Shown: positions 24,117 through 32,060, numbered from the stretch's first letter. The stretch is DNA of 64,000 nucleotides from Flavobacteriales bacterium (GCA_020852835.1 JADZAC010000039.1:62001-126000); one strand, 5' to 3'. Numbers and translations: made by a program. The notes: a model not told the origin generated them from the sequence alone.

Positions 24117-25511
24117 ATGGAATACCGCATCGAGAAAGACACCATGGGCGAGGTGAAAGTGCCCGCCGACAAATACTGGGGCGCACAGACCGAGCGCAGC
24201 CGCAACAACTTCAAGATCGGCCCGCCGGCCAGCATGCCCCGGGAGATCATCCACGCCTTCGCCTACCTGAAGAAAGCCGCAGCCTTGGCCAACACCGAGC
24301 TGGGCAAGCTGCCACAGGAAAAGTGCGACCTGATCGCCAAGGTGTGCGACGAGATCTTGGCGCACCAGCTGGACGATCAGTTCCCGCTGGTGATCTGGCA
24401 GACGGGCAGCGGAACGCAGAGCAACATGAACGTGAACGAGGTGGTGGCGAACCGCGCGCACGTGCTGCAAGGCGGCAAGCTCACCGACAAGGACAAGGTG
24501 CTTGGCGCCAACGACGACGTGAACAAGAGCCAGAGCAGCAACGACACCTTCCCCACGGCCATGCACATCGCGGCATACACGGCCGCGGCGAAGATCACGC
24601 TGCCCGGCGTGCGCAAGCTGCGCGACACCCTCGCGAAAAAGAGCAAAGACTTCAAGGACATCGTGAAGACCGGCCGCACCCACTTCATGGATGCCACGCC
24701 GCTCACGCTGGGGCAGGAGATCAGCGGATACGTGCAGCAGCTGGACAATGGCATCCGTGCCGTGGAGAACGCGCTGGAGATGGTGCGCGAACTGGCGCTG
24801 GGCGGCACCGCCGTGGGCACCGGGCTTAACGCTCCCGCTGGCTACAGCGTGCTGGTGGCCAAGAAGATCGCCGAGCTCACGGGCCTGCCGTTCGTTACCG
24901 CGCCGAACAAGTTCGAGGCGCTGGCCGCGCATGATGCCATGGTGGAACTAAGCGGCGCCTTCAAGCGCCTGGCGGTTTCACTCAACAAGATCGGCAACGA
25001 CGTGCGCATGCTCAGCAGCGGCCCGCGCAGCGGCATCGGCGAGATCATCATCCCGGACAATGAGCCCGGAAGCTCCATCATGCCCGGCAAAGTGAACCCC
25101 ACTCAGCCCGAGGCACTCACCATGGTGTGCGCCCAGGTGATCGGCAACGACGTGGCCGTGAACGTGGGCGGCATGCAGGGCCAGTTCGAGCTCAATGTCT
25201 TCAAGCCGGTGATCGCCGCCAACGTGCTGCAGAGCGCACGGCTGCTGGGTGATGCCTGCGTGAGCTTCAACGACCACTGCGCCGAGGGCATCCAGCCCAA
25301 CAAGCCCGTGCTTAAGCAGCACCTGGAGAACTCGCTCATGCTGGTCACCGCGCTGAACACCCACATCGGCTACTACAAGAGCGCGGAGATCGCCAACAAG
25401 GCCCACCGCGAGGGCACCACGCTGAAACAGGCCGCACTGGCCCTGGGTTATGTGAGCGCCGAGGATTTCGACAAGTGGGTGGACCCGGCCAAGATGGTGG
25501 GCGGGGGGTAG
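24117..25511 (+). CDS. fumC: Class II fumarate hydratase
   Basis: A 464-residue iron-independent fumarase of the citric acid cycle, active as a homotetramer. The superfamily signature [15 protein letters not shown] is present. The substrate-site segments [14 protein letters not shown] and [13 protein letters not shown] match FumC more closely than aspartase or argininosuccinate lyase. Length fits (about 460-470). Transcription is likely ended by the strong hairpin at 25547. Confidence 0.95.
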   Translation: MEYRIEKDTMGEVKVPADKYWGAQTERSRNNFKIGPPASMPREIIHAFAYLKKAAALANTELGKLPQEKCDLIAKVCDEILAHQLDDQFPLVIWQTGSGTQSNMNVNEVVANRAHVLQGGKLTDKDKVLGANDDVNKSQSSNDTFPTAMHIAAYTAAAKITLPGVRKLRDTLAKKSKDFKDIVKTGRTHFMDATPLTLGQEISGYVQQLDNGIRAVENALEMVRELALGGTAVGTGLNAPAGYSVLVAKKIAELTGLPFVTAPNKFEALAAHDAMVELSGAFKRLAVSLNKIGNDVRMLSSGPRSGIGEIIIPDNEPGSSIMPGKVNPTQPEALTMVCAQVIGNDVAVNVGGMQGQFELNVFKPVIAANVLQSARLLGDACVSFNDHCAEGIQPNKPVLKQHLENSLMLVTALNTHIGYYKSAEIANKAHREGTTLKQAALALGYVSAEDFDKWVDPAKMVGGG

Positions 25512-25546
25512 GGCTGGAAGCCGCGCCCACAGCGGAGGAATTGATG

Positions 25547-25585
25547 AAACTGAAAACCGCAGACACCGTCTGCGGTTTTCAGTTT
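25547..25585 (+). terminator. Strong hairpin after fumC
   Basis: A perfect 18-bp stem (AAACTGAAAACCGCAGAC, 25547-25564) with a 3-base loop and its complement ending in GTTTTCAGTTT. The T-rich 3' side suits a rho-independent terminator, effective on both strands. The core TGAAAACCGCAGACACYGTCTGCGG recurs inside the DUF1016 gene, so this is also a member of a dispersed hairpin family. Confidence 0.7.
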
Positions 25586-25595
25586 CGCGCCGTTA

Positions 25596-25756
25596 TACCA
25601 ATTAGACATTCAATTCCGGCTAAAGATGCGCAGCTATTTTTTCGTAGGGCGATCCGTGACGGGCGTTGCGTAGCGGTGCCTACGGAACGCATGGCTCGGA
25701 GAAGCCATGCGGAAAAAGAGCAAGCAGATTGGCTGATATTGAATGCCTAATTGGTA
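25596..25756. mobile_element. MITE-like element with 19-bp terminal inverted repeats
   Basis: 161 bp bounded by TACCAATTAGACATTCAAT on the left and its complement (one mismatch) on the right, flanked on both sides by the trinucleotide TTA, a likely target-site duplication. Imperfect pairing extends inward, and an internal 9-bp stem (CGCATGGCT with AGCCATGCG) sits right of centre. No transposase is encoded. It fills most of the fumC to DUF1016 gap. The parent transposon is unknown. Confidence 0.7.
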
Positions 25757-25765
25757 TTATGGGCT

Positions 25766-26902
25766 TCACCGGCTCTTCTTCTCGATCTGCCGCCGTGCCT
25801 TTACCACCACTTCTTCCAGCTTTTTCTCCTTGGGCAAAGCGATGCGATATTCCCGTGCCAGCACGCTGTTCGGCAGGCCTCCCAAGGAATAGCGGGCCAC
25901 GGCATCGTCACGTTCCGTGCAGAGGATGAGGCCCACCGGAGGGTTCTCCTCCGCATGGGTCCAGTGCGCTGCCGCATAGTTCAGGTAGAGGTTCATCTGG
26001 CCGGCATCGGCATGCGTGAAGCGGCCCACCTTCAGGTCGATGATCACCAAGCAGCGCAAGCGGCGATGGAAGAACAGCAGGTCGATGCGGTACCACTCCT
26101 TGCCCACGCGCAACCGGCGTTGCCTGCCCACGAAGGCGAAGTCGCTGCCGAGCTCCAGCAGGAAGTGTTCCAGTTGGCCCACCAGTGCCGCCTCAAGGTC
26201 GCTTTCGCTGTATTCGTCCTTCAGGTCAAGGAATTCCAGGATGTAGGGTTCCTGCATGGCCTCTTCGATCCGGCCTGCGGCGGGCACCGCGTTTTTGGCT
26301 GCCGTGGTGCGCTTCCGGCGCGATGCGCCTGTGCGCTCATAGTAGCGCGTAGCAACCTGGCGATCGAGCTGGCGTACGCTCCACCCGTTCAGCAGTGCCT
26401 CCTTTTCATAGAACGAACGGGCGCCATCGTCCTCCACGGTAAGCAGCCGCACGTAGTGTGACCATGGCAACGGGAAAGCTTCCGAGAGTGCCTGCATCAA
26501 CGGGTTTTCCAGTTCCACGGCCCTGGCCTTTCCTGCCTTTTTGAAAACCGCAGACACTGTCTGCGGAATTGGCCAAGTGAGGAAGAACGCCCGCATTTGC
26601 TCGATGTTCCGGCGTGAAAACCCGCGCCCGAAGCGCTCGCCGAGGTCTTTGCTCAAGCGCTCCAACAGTTCATCGCCATACCCTGCACGCCGTTTTCCGC
26701 CTTGCTCATGTTCCACGATGCGCCGGCCCATTTCCCAATAGGTGGCGGTCATCACGGTGTTCACGGCGCGCGCCGATTCTTGGCGGGCTTGGTCCACCAG
26801 TGCGGCCAAACCCTTGAGCACCGCGGTGTAGCCGGGGCGGCGGGCAGGCTTTCCGGGCCCGCCGTCCGTGCGCTTGACCGAGGTGTGGCGTGCAACCTTC
26901 AT
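25766..26902 (-). CDS. DUF1016 / YhcG-family PD-(D/E)xK nuclease
   Basis: A 378-residue protein. An N-terminal DUF1016 winged-helix region (residues 20-165, YWEMGRRIVEHEQGG, then FSRRNIEQMRAFFLTWP) is followed by a C-terminal nuclease domain. The catalytic residues fit YRIDLLFFHRRLRCLVIIDLK, with the Asp and the D-x-K pair of the PD-(D/E)xK fold. Family members are found in defence or mobile contexts. A hairpin repeat at 26543-26566 is read in frame as PQTVSAVFKK, at the spot where such inserts are common in the family. The ATG at 26902 (MKVARHTSVK) is preferred over 27136. Confidence 0.85.
   Translation of the reverse strand: MKVARHTSVKRTDGGPGKPARRPGYTAVLKGLAALVDQARQESARAVNTVMTATYWEMGRRIVEHEQGGKRRAGYGDELLERLSKDLGERFGRGFSRRNIEQMRAFFLTWPIPQTVSAVFKKAGKARAVELENPLMQALSEAFPLPWSHYVRLLTVEDDGARSFYEKEALLNGWSVRQLDRQVATRYYERTGASRRKRTTAAKNAVPAAGRIEEAMQEPYILEFLDLKDEYSESDLEAALVGQLEHFLLELGSDFAFVGRQRRLRVGKEWYRIDLLFFHRRLRCLVIIDLKVGRFTHADAGQMNLYLNYAAAHWTHAEENPPVGLILCTERDDAVARYSLGGLPNSVLAREYRIALPKEKKLEEVVVKARRQIEKKSR
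26543..26566. repeat. In-gene copy of the fumC-terminator hairpin
   Basis: GAAAACCGCAGACACTGTCTGCGG, with an 8-bp stem, is nearly identical to the left part and loop of the hairpin at 25547-25585. It is translated in frame within the DUF1016 gene. Confidence 0.7.
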
Positions 26903-26999
26903 GGAACGAATATCGGCAGGGACGGGTGATTCAGGTACCGCTGGTGGAAGCCACTGTTGAACCAAACGGTATTTGGCGCTTCCGCCGGACCTTTGCCCC

Positions 27000-27398
27000 A
27001 TGGTTAAAAAAGGCACCGCGCTGTACAGCATCGTGCATTTCAAATGTCCGTATTGCCGGGAAGGCGAATTCTTCCTGGCCCACCCGTACAACCTGCGCCG
27101 CGCGGGTGACTTGCATGAGCGCTGCCCCAAATGCAATGGCCGTTACACCATCGAGCCGGGCTTCTACTACGGGGCCATGTACGTGTCGTATGCGCTGGGC
27201 GTGGCCATTGCAGTCACCATTTGGGTGGCCTTCCTGGTGCTGGCGCCGGATGCTGCGCCCCACTGGATCGTGGGCACGGTGGGTGCGGTGATCCTGCTGG
27301 CCAGCCCCTACCTCTATGCGCTCAGCCGGATCATCTGGGCCAACATGTTTTTGGCAGGCAGGGGGCCGGGCGGGCTTCCGCCGAAGGAAGAGGAGTGA
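27000..27398 (+). CDS. DUF983 membrane protein with zinc-ribbon motif
   Basis: A 132-residue protein. The N-terminal region has two cysteine pairs, CPYC and CPKC, spaced as in a zinc ribbon. Two hydrophobic segments follow (YVSYALGVAIAVTIWVAFLVLA and WIVGTVGAVILLASPYLYAL), so it is an inner-membrane protein with a cytosolic N-terminus. The family is widespread in Bacteroidota, function unknown. The ORF track start at 26973 precedes a GACCTTTG promoter-like box; the ATG at 27000 follows it by 4 nt. The Crp-type gene lies 26 bases downstream. Confidence 0.85.
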   Translation: MVKKGTALYSIVHFKCPYCREGEFFLAHPYNLRRAGDLHERCPKCNGRYTIEPGFYYGAMYVSYALGVAIAVTIWVAFLVLAPDAAPHWIVGTVGAVILLASPYLYALSRIIWANMFLAGRGPGGLPPKEEE

Positions 27399-27424
27399 AC
27401 GCGATACGGTATCTTGCCGTGGCG

Positions 27425-28033
27425 ATGTTCCACGATCCCGTGCTTCAGGAGGCCTTCAGCAAAGTGGCGGTGCGGCGCAGCTTGAAAGAGGGCGAGGTGC
27501 TGATGTGCCCCGGCGACCGGATCCAGTACATCCCGATCGTGCGGAAGGGCAGCCTGCGCATCCTGGCTCAGGACGATGAAGGGCGCGAACGTTTCCTGTA
27601 CCACATCATGCCCGGCGAGACCTGCTCGCTCTCGCTCACCTGCTGCGAGGCGGAGCGCACCAGCAGCATCATGGCGGTGGTGGAGGAGGAGGCGGAAGTG
27701 CTCCTGGTACCGGCCCGTTATGCGGATGAATGGATGGTGTTCCCGGAATGGCGCCGCTACGTGGGCGCGGCCCAGGCACAGCGCTTCCAGGAACTGCTGG
27801 ACACCATTGGCACGCTCGCCTTCCACAAGATGGACGGCCAACTGTGGGACTATTTGGTGAAACGCGCGCAGGCCACGGGCGATCCCGCGCTGAAGGTGAC
27901 CCACCAAGTGATCGCCGATGAGCTGGGTTCGCCCCGGGAAGTGATCACGCGGCTGTTGCAGCAGTTGCAGCGGGAAGGCCGCGTGCGATTGGCGCGCGGA
28001 ACGATCACCGTGGACCTGAGCACCGGGCGGTAG
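27425..28033 (+). CDS. Crp/Fnr family transcriptional regulator
   Basis: A 202-residue regulator. The cyclic-nucleotide-binding-like barrel covers residues 10-120 (SLKEGEVLMCPGDRIQYIPIVRKGSLRIL), and the winged helix covers residues 140-200 (VTHQVIADELGSPREVITRLLQQL). There is no Fnr-type cysteine cluster at the N-terminus, but CSLSLTCCEAE has three cysteines in the effector region that could sense redox or sulfur species. The ORF track begins at 27131 inside DUF983; the ATG at 27425 gives the family length. It converges on the thioredoxin gene of a sulfur cluster, which makes it a candidate regulator of that cluster. Confidence 0.85.
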   Translation: MFHDPVLQEAFSKVAVRRSLKEGEVLMCPGDRIQYIPIVRKGSLRILAQDDEGRERFLYHIMPGETCSLSLTCCEAERTSSIMAVVEEEAEVLLVPARYADEWMVFPEWRRYVGAAQAQRFQELLDTIGTLAFHKMDGQLWDYLVKRAQATGDPALKVTHQVIADELGSPREVITRLLQQLQREGRVRLARGTITVDLSTGR

Positions 28034-28036
28034 TGA

Positions 28037-28342
28037 TCAGAGGAACGGCTGCAATGCCTGTTGCAACTGGGCAGCGCTCAGCACCCCGCTTTGCCGCCAC
28101 ACCACGCCACCGTTTTTGAAGATGGCCAGCGTGGGCACGCCCCGCACCTGGTAGGCCTGCGCGGCAGCGGGGTTCTTGTCCACATCGATCTTGATCACCG
28201 TGGCCTTGTCGCCCACCTGCTGCTTGAACTCATCCAGGATGGGGGCCATGGTCTTGCACGGCCCGCACCAGGTGGCGAAGAAATCCACCACCACGGGCTT
28301 CTCGCCGTTGATCAGTTCCTTGAAGGTCGATTTAGCTTCCAT
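28037..28342 (-). CDS. trxA: Thioredoxin
   Basis: A 101-residue thioredoxin with active site WCGPC in [18 protein letters not shown] and the cis-proline in [12 protein letters not shown]. It would reduce disulfides or persulfides. It is the last gene of the minus-strand sulfur cluster. Immediately upstream are two truncated copies of its own first 15 or so codons in tandem, so this may be the surviving full-length copy of a duplicated 5' end. Start at ATG 28342. Confidence 0.93.
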   Translation of the reverse strand: MEAKSTFKELINGEKPVVVDFFATWCGPCKTMAPILDEFKQQVGDKATVIKIDVDKNPAAAQAYQVRGVPTLAIFKNGGVVWRQSGVLSAAQLQQALQPFL

Positions 28343-28360
28343 GTTATGCCACTGGGCCTT

Positions 28361-28477
28361 TCACATTCCACCACAAAGTGATCGTAGCCGCAGGGTCTCC
28401 TGCGGAAGACCGCTGCGGAAGCGGTAGGATGGCTTGTCGCCGTTGATCAGCTCCTTGAAGGTCGGTTTAGCTTCCAT
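28361..28477 (-). pseudogene. Truncated thioredoxin 5' copy, unit 2 (38 codons)
   Basis: Reads [16 protein letters not shown], then non-thioredoxin residues from the hairpin block and a TGA. No active site is present. It lies between unit 1 and the intact trxA. Confidence 0.75.
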
Positions 28478-28478
28478 G

Positions 28479-28613
28479 CTATGACACTGGGTCTTTCACA
28501 TTCCACCACCGTACCGATCGTTGTCGCAGGGTCTCCTGCGAAAGACCGCTGCGGAAGCAATAGGATGGTGCGTTGCCGTTGATTAGTTCCTTGAAGGTGG
28601 GCTTGCCTTCCAT
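28479..28613 (-). pseudogene. Truncated thioredoxin 5' copy, unit 1 (44 codons)
   Basis: Begins three bases after the DUF2892 stop codon, with [16 protein letters not shown], then hairpin-block residues to TAG. The position suggests it holds the original operon junction (DUF2892 followed by trxA), and that later copies arose by tandem duplication. It could still be translated as a short leader-like peptide. Confidence 0.75.
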
Positions 28614-28616
28614 CGG

Positions 28617-28856
28617 TCAGCGCACTTCTTCGTAGTGTACATCCTCAACAACGGCGTTGCTCTTCCGGTTCGCCGGGGGCGCGGCACAGGCGTTGCCGCA
28701 GCAACCCGTGTTGAGCACGGCCTGCAGGCCGAACAGCGCGGCCAAGGCATACGCGATCCATTCGCCGTTGTTCCAGGCCGCGCCCAGAAAGGCCAGTGCA
28801 AGCCCCAAACGCAGCAAGCGCGCGAAATTCCAGCCGTGCAGCAGCCGCTCCTTCAT
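28617..28856 (-). CDS. DUF2892 (YgaP transmembrane-domain) protein
   Basis: A 79-residue membrane protein with two hydrophobic stretches (LLRLGLALAFLGAAW and WIAYALAALFGLQAVLNT) and a C-terminal CCG cysteine motif. DUF2892 domains are often paired with rhodaneses, as in YgaP, where the membrane part holds a sulfur-transfer enzyme at the inner membrane. Here the start overlaps the stop of the rhodanese gene (ATGA), so they are coupled. The ORF track start at 28886 lies inside the rhodanese gene. Confidence 0.85.
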   Translation of the reverse strand: MKERLLHGWNFARLLRLGLALAFLGAAWNNGEWIAYALAALFGLQAVLNTGCCGNACAAPPANRKSNAVVEDVHYEEVR

Positions 28857-29158
28857 CCCTTCAGTACGCGGTCCAGGCTGGCCCAACCGCCGCCGTTGTA
28901 AGCTTCATAGCCTTGGCCCTTCAAAAAGGAAACGGCCTGTCCGCTGCGGCCGCCGCTCAGGCAGCAGGCTACCACCTTCTTGCCTTTCGGGACCTTGTTC
29001 AGCTTGCCCGGCAGTTGGTCCAAGGGGATGTTCACGGCGCCCTTCACATGGCCCGAAGCGAATTCCTGCGCCGTGCGCACATCCAAGATCATCGCGCCTT
29101 CAGCGCAAATTGCCTTCAGGTCCTCCTTGGGACCCATGCCGAAAAGTGAGCGGAACAT
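28853..29158 (-). CDS. Single-domain rhodanese-like sulfurtransferase
   Basis: A 101-residue rhodanese. The structural motif MILDVRTAQEFASGHVKGAVNIPL is followed by the active loop VVACCLSGGRSGQA, in which the catalytic cysteine begins a C-x4-R loop. It would carry sulfane sulfur as a cysteine persulfide. It belongs to the cluster with DUF2892 and the MBL-rhodanese. Confidence 0.92.
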   Translation of the reverse strand: MFRSLFGMGPKEDLKAICAEGAMILDVRTAQEFASGHVKGAVNIPLDQLPGKLNKVPKGKKVVACCLSGGRSGQAVSFLKGQGYEAYNGGGWASLDRVLKG

Positions 29159-29202
29159 TGGTTCTGTTGTTAGATGTTTGGGCGTGGTTCGTAGTGCTTA
29201 TG

Positions 29203-29472
29203 TCACCGTTCACCTGTCTTTGCCCTGAGCGGAGCCGAAGGGCACTTCTTCTCCTCTTCACTCCCTGAGCGGAGCCGAAGGGCACCTCCTCTTTCTTCCT
29301 TCTTGAACATCCCGCCGACCAAGCCGCCCATCAGCGCGCCGTAGAGCGTGCTGTTCACGGGATGGCCGGTGATGGCGCAGCCCTCCGTGCAGCCCCAGTA
29401 GTTCCAGTACAGCCATCCGGCCACCGCGCCCAGTGCGATGCCGATGCCAATGAGGAGCCATGTCTTCTTCAT
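29203..29472 (-). CDS. DUF6132 family small membrane protein with repeat-derived tail
   Basis: An 89-residue protein with an N-terminal helix (WLLIGIGIALGAVAGWLYW), the cysteine motif GCTEGCAI, then a second helix (STLYGALMGGLVGGMF). DUF6132 proteins are common in Bacteroidota sulfur/rhodanese clusters; the cysteines may bind sulfur. The natural end is probably after MFKKEER. The last 28 or so residues (GALRLRSGSEEEKK and on) are read out of two copies of the GCGGAGCCGAAGGGC repeat. Start at 29472, following a GATCTTTG box at about 29490-29497. Confidence 0.8.
   Translation of the reverse strand: MKKTWLLIGIGIALGAVAGWLYWNYWGCTEGCAITGHPVNSTLYGALMGGLVGGMFKKEERGGALRLRSGSEEEKKCPSAPLRAKTGER
29223..29285. 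repeat. Two direct copies of CCCTGAGCGGAGCCGAAGGG
   Basis: Copies at 29223-29245 and 29263-29285 share 23 bases, and the core GCGGAGCCGAAGGGC also occurs in the inverted repeat at 440-512. They overlap the 3' end of the DUF6132 gene. Confidence 0.8.
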
Positions 29473-29603
29473 CACCTTGCGGGAGTTGTGCAAAGATCAT
29501 GGCTGCTGATCGAAGCGTTGGTGAGGATCCTCACCAAACGGCGTAGAATGGTGCAGGAGCAGACCTGACCACTTGGATCAGACCACCGGTCAAACAAGCG
29601 GTT

Positions 29604-31007
29604 CTACTTGGCCTGGCATACGAAATCCGTGGTGGGCAGCCCCGTCTTTTTGATCGCGGCGAATCCCCCGGCAACGTCCACCACGTTGTGGAAACCGCGC
29701 GCCTTGAGGATGCTCGCGGCCGTCATGCTGCGGTAGCCGCCTGCGCAGTGGATGTAATTGGGCTCGTTCTTGCTGAACTCGGCCAAGTGGTCGTTGATGA
29801 ATTGCAGTGAGGCATGGTGCGCCTGCTCCAGGTGCTCAGCGGCCCATTCGCCCTGCTTGCGCACGTCGAATACCTTCAACTTGTCCGTTTTCATGCGCAC
29901 TGAAAATTCCTCCGCAGGGATGCTCTCGACGGCATCGGCCTCGCGACCTGCGGATTTCCATGCAGCGATGCCGCCCTTCAGGAAGCCCAGCACGTTGTCG
30001 TAGCCCACGCGCGCCAGGCGCGTCACGGCTTCATCCTCGCTGCCCGCGTCGGTCACGATCACCAAGGGCTGCTTCACGTCGGGGATCATGGCGCCCACCC
30101 ATGGCGCGAAATCGCCGCGCAGGCCGATGTTGATGCTGCGCGGTACGAAGCCATCCTTGAAAGTTTGTGCGGGGCGTGTGTCCAGCACCAGCGCGCCTTC
30201 GCTTTCCACCAGGAGTTCCAACTGGTCCGGCGACAGCGCGCGGAGACCGGTCTTCTTCACGGTTTCCAAGCTGGGAATGGCCCCCCGGTTCATCGCCACG
30301 TTCTGCGGGAAGTATGCGGGAGGGGGCAGGATGCCGTCCGTGACCTCCTTGATGAACTGCGCCTTGGTAGCGGCCTTCAGCGCGTAGTTCACCTGCTTCT
30401 GGTGGCCCAGCGTGTCCCAAGTCTCCTTGCTCATGTTCTTGCCGCAGGCGCTGCCGGCACCGTGCGCGGGGTACACGATCACGTCATCGGGCAGGGTCAT
30501 GATCTTGTTGTGCAGCGAGTCGTACAGGTGCCCGGCGAGGTCTTCCATGGTAATGCTGCCGGCTTTCTGCGCCAGGTCGGGGCGGCCCACATCGCCGATA
30601 AAGAGCGTGTCCCCGCTGAAGATGCAGTGCGGCTTGCCCTGCTCATCCAGCAGCAGGTAGGTGGCGCTTTCCATGGTGTGGCCGGGCGTGTGCAGCACCT
30701 TGATGGTCACTTTGCCGAGCTTGAGTTCCTCGCCGTCGGTGGCGATGTGTGCGGGGAAATCCGTCTTGGCTGTGGGTCCGTACACGATGGTGGCGCCGGT
30801 GCGCTTGGCGAGGTCCACGTGGCCGCTCACGAAGTCCGCGTGGAAGTGGGTCTCCAGCACGTACTTGATCTTCGCGCCGCACTTCTCCGCCCGGTCTATG
30901 TAGGGTTGGCTTTCGCGCAGCGGATCGATCACGGCGGCTTCGCCGTTGCTCTCGATGTAGTAGGCGCCCTGTGCGAGGCAGCCGGTATAGATCTGTTCGA
31001 TCTTCAT
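29604..31007 (-). CDS. MBL-fold persulfide dioxygenase-rhodanese fusion (CstB/ETHE1-like)
   Basis: A 467-residue protein. The N-terminal metallo-beta-lactamase domain (residues 1-250) has the metal motif THFHADFVSGH, the later HTPGHTMES and FSGDTLFIGDVGRPDL, matching ETHE1-type persulfide dioxygenases. Two rhodanese domains follow: one near residue 275 (LVLDTRPAQTFKDG) without an obvious catalytic cysteine, and one near residue 375 with the loop HCAGGYRS. It would oxidise persulfide sulfur to sulfite or thiosulfate in the cytosol. It lies between TauE/SafE and DUF6132 on the same strand. Confidence 0.9.
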   Translation of the reverse strand: MKIEQIYTGCLAQGAYYIESNGEAAVIDPLRESQPYIDRAEKCGAKIKYVLETHFHADFVSGHVDLAKRTGATIVYGPTAKTDFPAHIATDGEELKLGKVTIKVLHTPGHTMESATYLLLDEQGKPHCIFSGDTLFIGDVGRPDLAQKAGSITMEDLAGHLYDSLHNKIMTLPDDVIVYPAHGAGSACGKNMSKETWDTLGHQKQVNYALKAATKAQFIKEVTDGILPPPAYFPQNVAMNRGAIPSLETVKKTGLRALSPDQLELLVESEGALVLDTRPAQTFKDGFVPRSINIGLRGDFAPWVGAMIPDVKQPLVIVTDAGSEDEAVTRLARVGYDNVLGFLKGGIAAWKSAGREADAVESIPAEEFSVRMKTDKLKVFDVRKQGEWAAEHLEQAHHASLQFINDHLAEFSKNEPNYIHCAGGYRSMTAASILKARGFHNVVDVAGGFAAIKKTGLPTTDFVCQAK

Positions 31008-31025
31008 GGTATGTCTTGTTTAGTT

Positions 31026-31113
31026 CACCACAGAGGCACAGAGGACACGGAGAAATGCGGACCTCGATCGCGCCGACCAGTAATACTCTGTGTCCTCTGT
31101 GTCTCTGCGGTGA
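31026..31113. repeat. Inverted repeat with the CACAGAGGACAC unit
   Basis: Arms at 31026-31052 and 31087-31113 pair at about 24 of 27 positions. The unit (CACAGAGGCACAGAGGACAC) resembles one seen between genes in many unrelated genomes. It separates the MBL-rhodanese and TauE genes and might reduce read-through. Confidence 0.7.
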
Positions 31114-31125
31114 AGGCAATTGAAA

Positions 31126-31932
31126 TTACCCGTTCAGGGTGTAAAGTTCGCGCAGCAGGATGTATGTGCCCATGGCCAGGATGAACCAGCCGAACGCGGG
31201 GCGCAGTTTTTCGCTGCTGATGCGCTTGGACAGGCGTGCGCCAACAACGATGCCGATCGCGGCCAAGGCCAGGAAGGGGAGCAGGATCGTCACGTGGTCG
31301 GCCAAATGGACATGCCGATCGCCCAAGAAGCCGATGAAGGAGTTCACGGTGATCAGTAACAGCGAAGTGCCCACAGCCCGTTTCATGTCCACACCGGCCA
31401 GTAGCACCAGCGCGGGCACGATGAGGAAACCGCCGCCTGCGCCCAGCACGCCTGTAAGCAGGCCCACAAGAAGGCCGATGAGCAGGAGGGAAGGCAGGTG
31501 AAGGCGGCCATCACCAGCGGACATTGGGTGGTTCCGGCGGCGGATCATGCTCCAGGCCGAAAGCAGCATCACCACGGCGAAGAGCGCCAGGATGGCCTCT
31601 CCTTTGCCCACGGCCACACTTCCAAGGTGCAGCAAGGGGTCCGGCAGGGCGGGCACCATGAAGCGGCGGGTGATGAACACGCTGAAGATCGACGCCGCGC
31701 CGAACACTGCTGCCGTGCGCCATTCGATGTTGCCTTGACGGTGGTGGCTGAAGATGCCCGCACCGCTGGTGGCCCCCACGATGAAGAGCGACAGCCCCGT
31801 GGCCGTCACGGGGTCTTGCCCGAAGAGGTACACCAGGATGGGCACGGTGAGGATGGAGCCGCCACCGCCCAGCAGGCCGAGGGAGAAACCCATCAGCACC
31901 GCACCGGCATAGCCCAAAAGTTCCCAGCTCAT
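31126..31932 (-). CDS. TauE/SafE family anion exporter
   Basis: A 268-residue inner-membrane protein with about eight helices in two TauE/SafE repeats: GFSLGLLGGGGSILTVPILVYLFG at the start and VGLLTGVLGAGGGFLIVPALVLLA in the middle, each with the glycine-rich family motif. Such proteins export sulfite, sulfoacetate or related anions, which fits the persulfide-oxidising neighbours. The ATG at 31932 (MSWELLGYAG) is chosen over 31974; a TACGTTTG box lies 39 nt upstream. Confidence 0.9.
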   Translation of the reverse strand: MSWELLGYAGAVLMGFSLGLLGGGGSILTVPILVYLFGQDPVTATGLSLFIVGATSGAGIFSHHRQGNIEWRTAAVFGAASIFSVFITRRFMVPALPDPLLHLGSVAVGKGEAILALFAVVMLLSAWSMIRRRNHPMSAGDGRLHLPSLLLIGLLVGLLTGVLGAGGGFLIVPALVLLAGVDMKRAVGTSLLLITVNSFIGFLGDRHVHLADHVTILLPFLALAAIGIVVGARLSKRISSEKLRPAFGWFILAMGTYILLRELYTLNG

Positions 31933-31971
31933 TTCTGTGTTTGTGCCGCAATGTGGTGGCGACGGCAGGGG

Positions 31972-31979
31972 CAAACGTA
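31972..31979 (-). promoter_or_regulatory. -7 box (TACGTTTG) for the sulfur cluster
   Basis: Perfect TAnnTTTG, 39 nt before the TauE/SafE ATG. Likely the main promoter of the minus-strand sulfur genes. Confidence 0.65.
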
Positions 31980-32060
31980 GGGCGTGGGCGGTAGGCGGAG
32001 CGTGTGGAAAGGCACAGCACGATCCACCGCAACAGATGTATATGGGCTCTGCACCGTGAT

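Larger units (their letters stand above)
28343..28613. repeat. Two extra tandem units (135/136 bp) of the thioredoxin 5' end
   Basis: ATG codons at 28613, 28477 and 28342 each begin a copy of [13 protein letters not shown] or [13 protein letters not shown]. The two upstream units diverge after codon 16 into a REP-like block with two hairpins, CCGCAGGGTCTCCTGCGG and ACCGCTGCGGAAGCGGT, then a shared 50-base tail leading to the next ATG. Units 1 and 2 are about 90% alike by eye. The full trxA follows. Confidence 0.85.
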
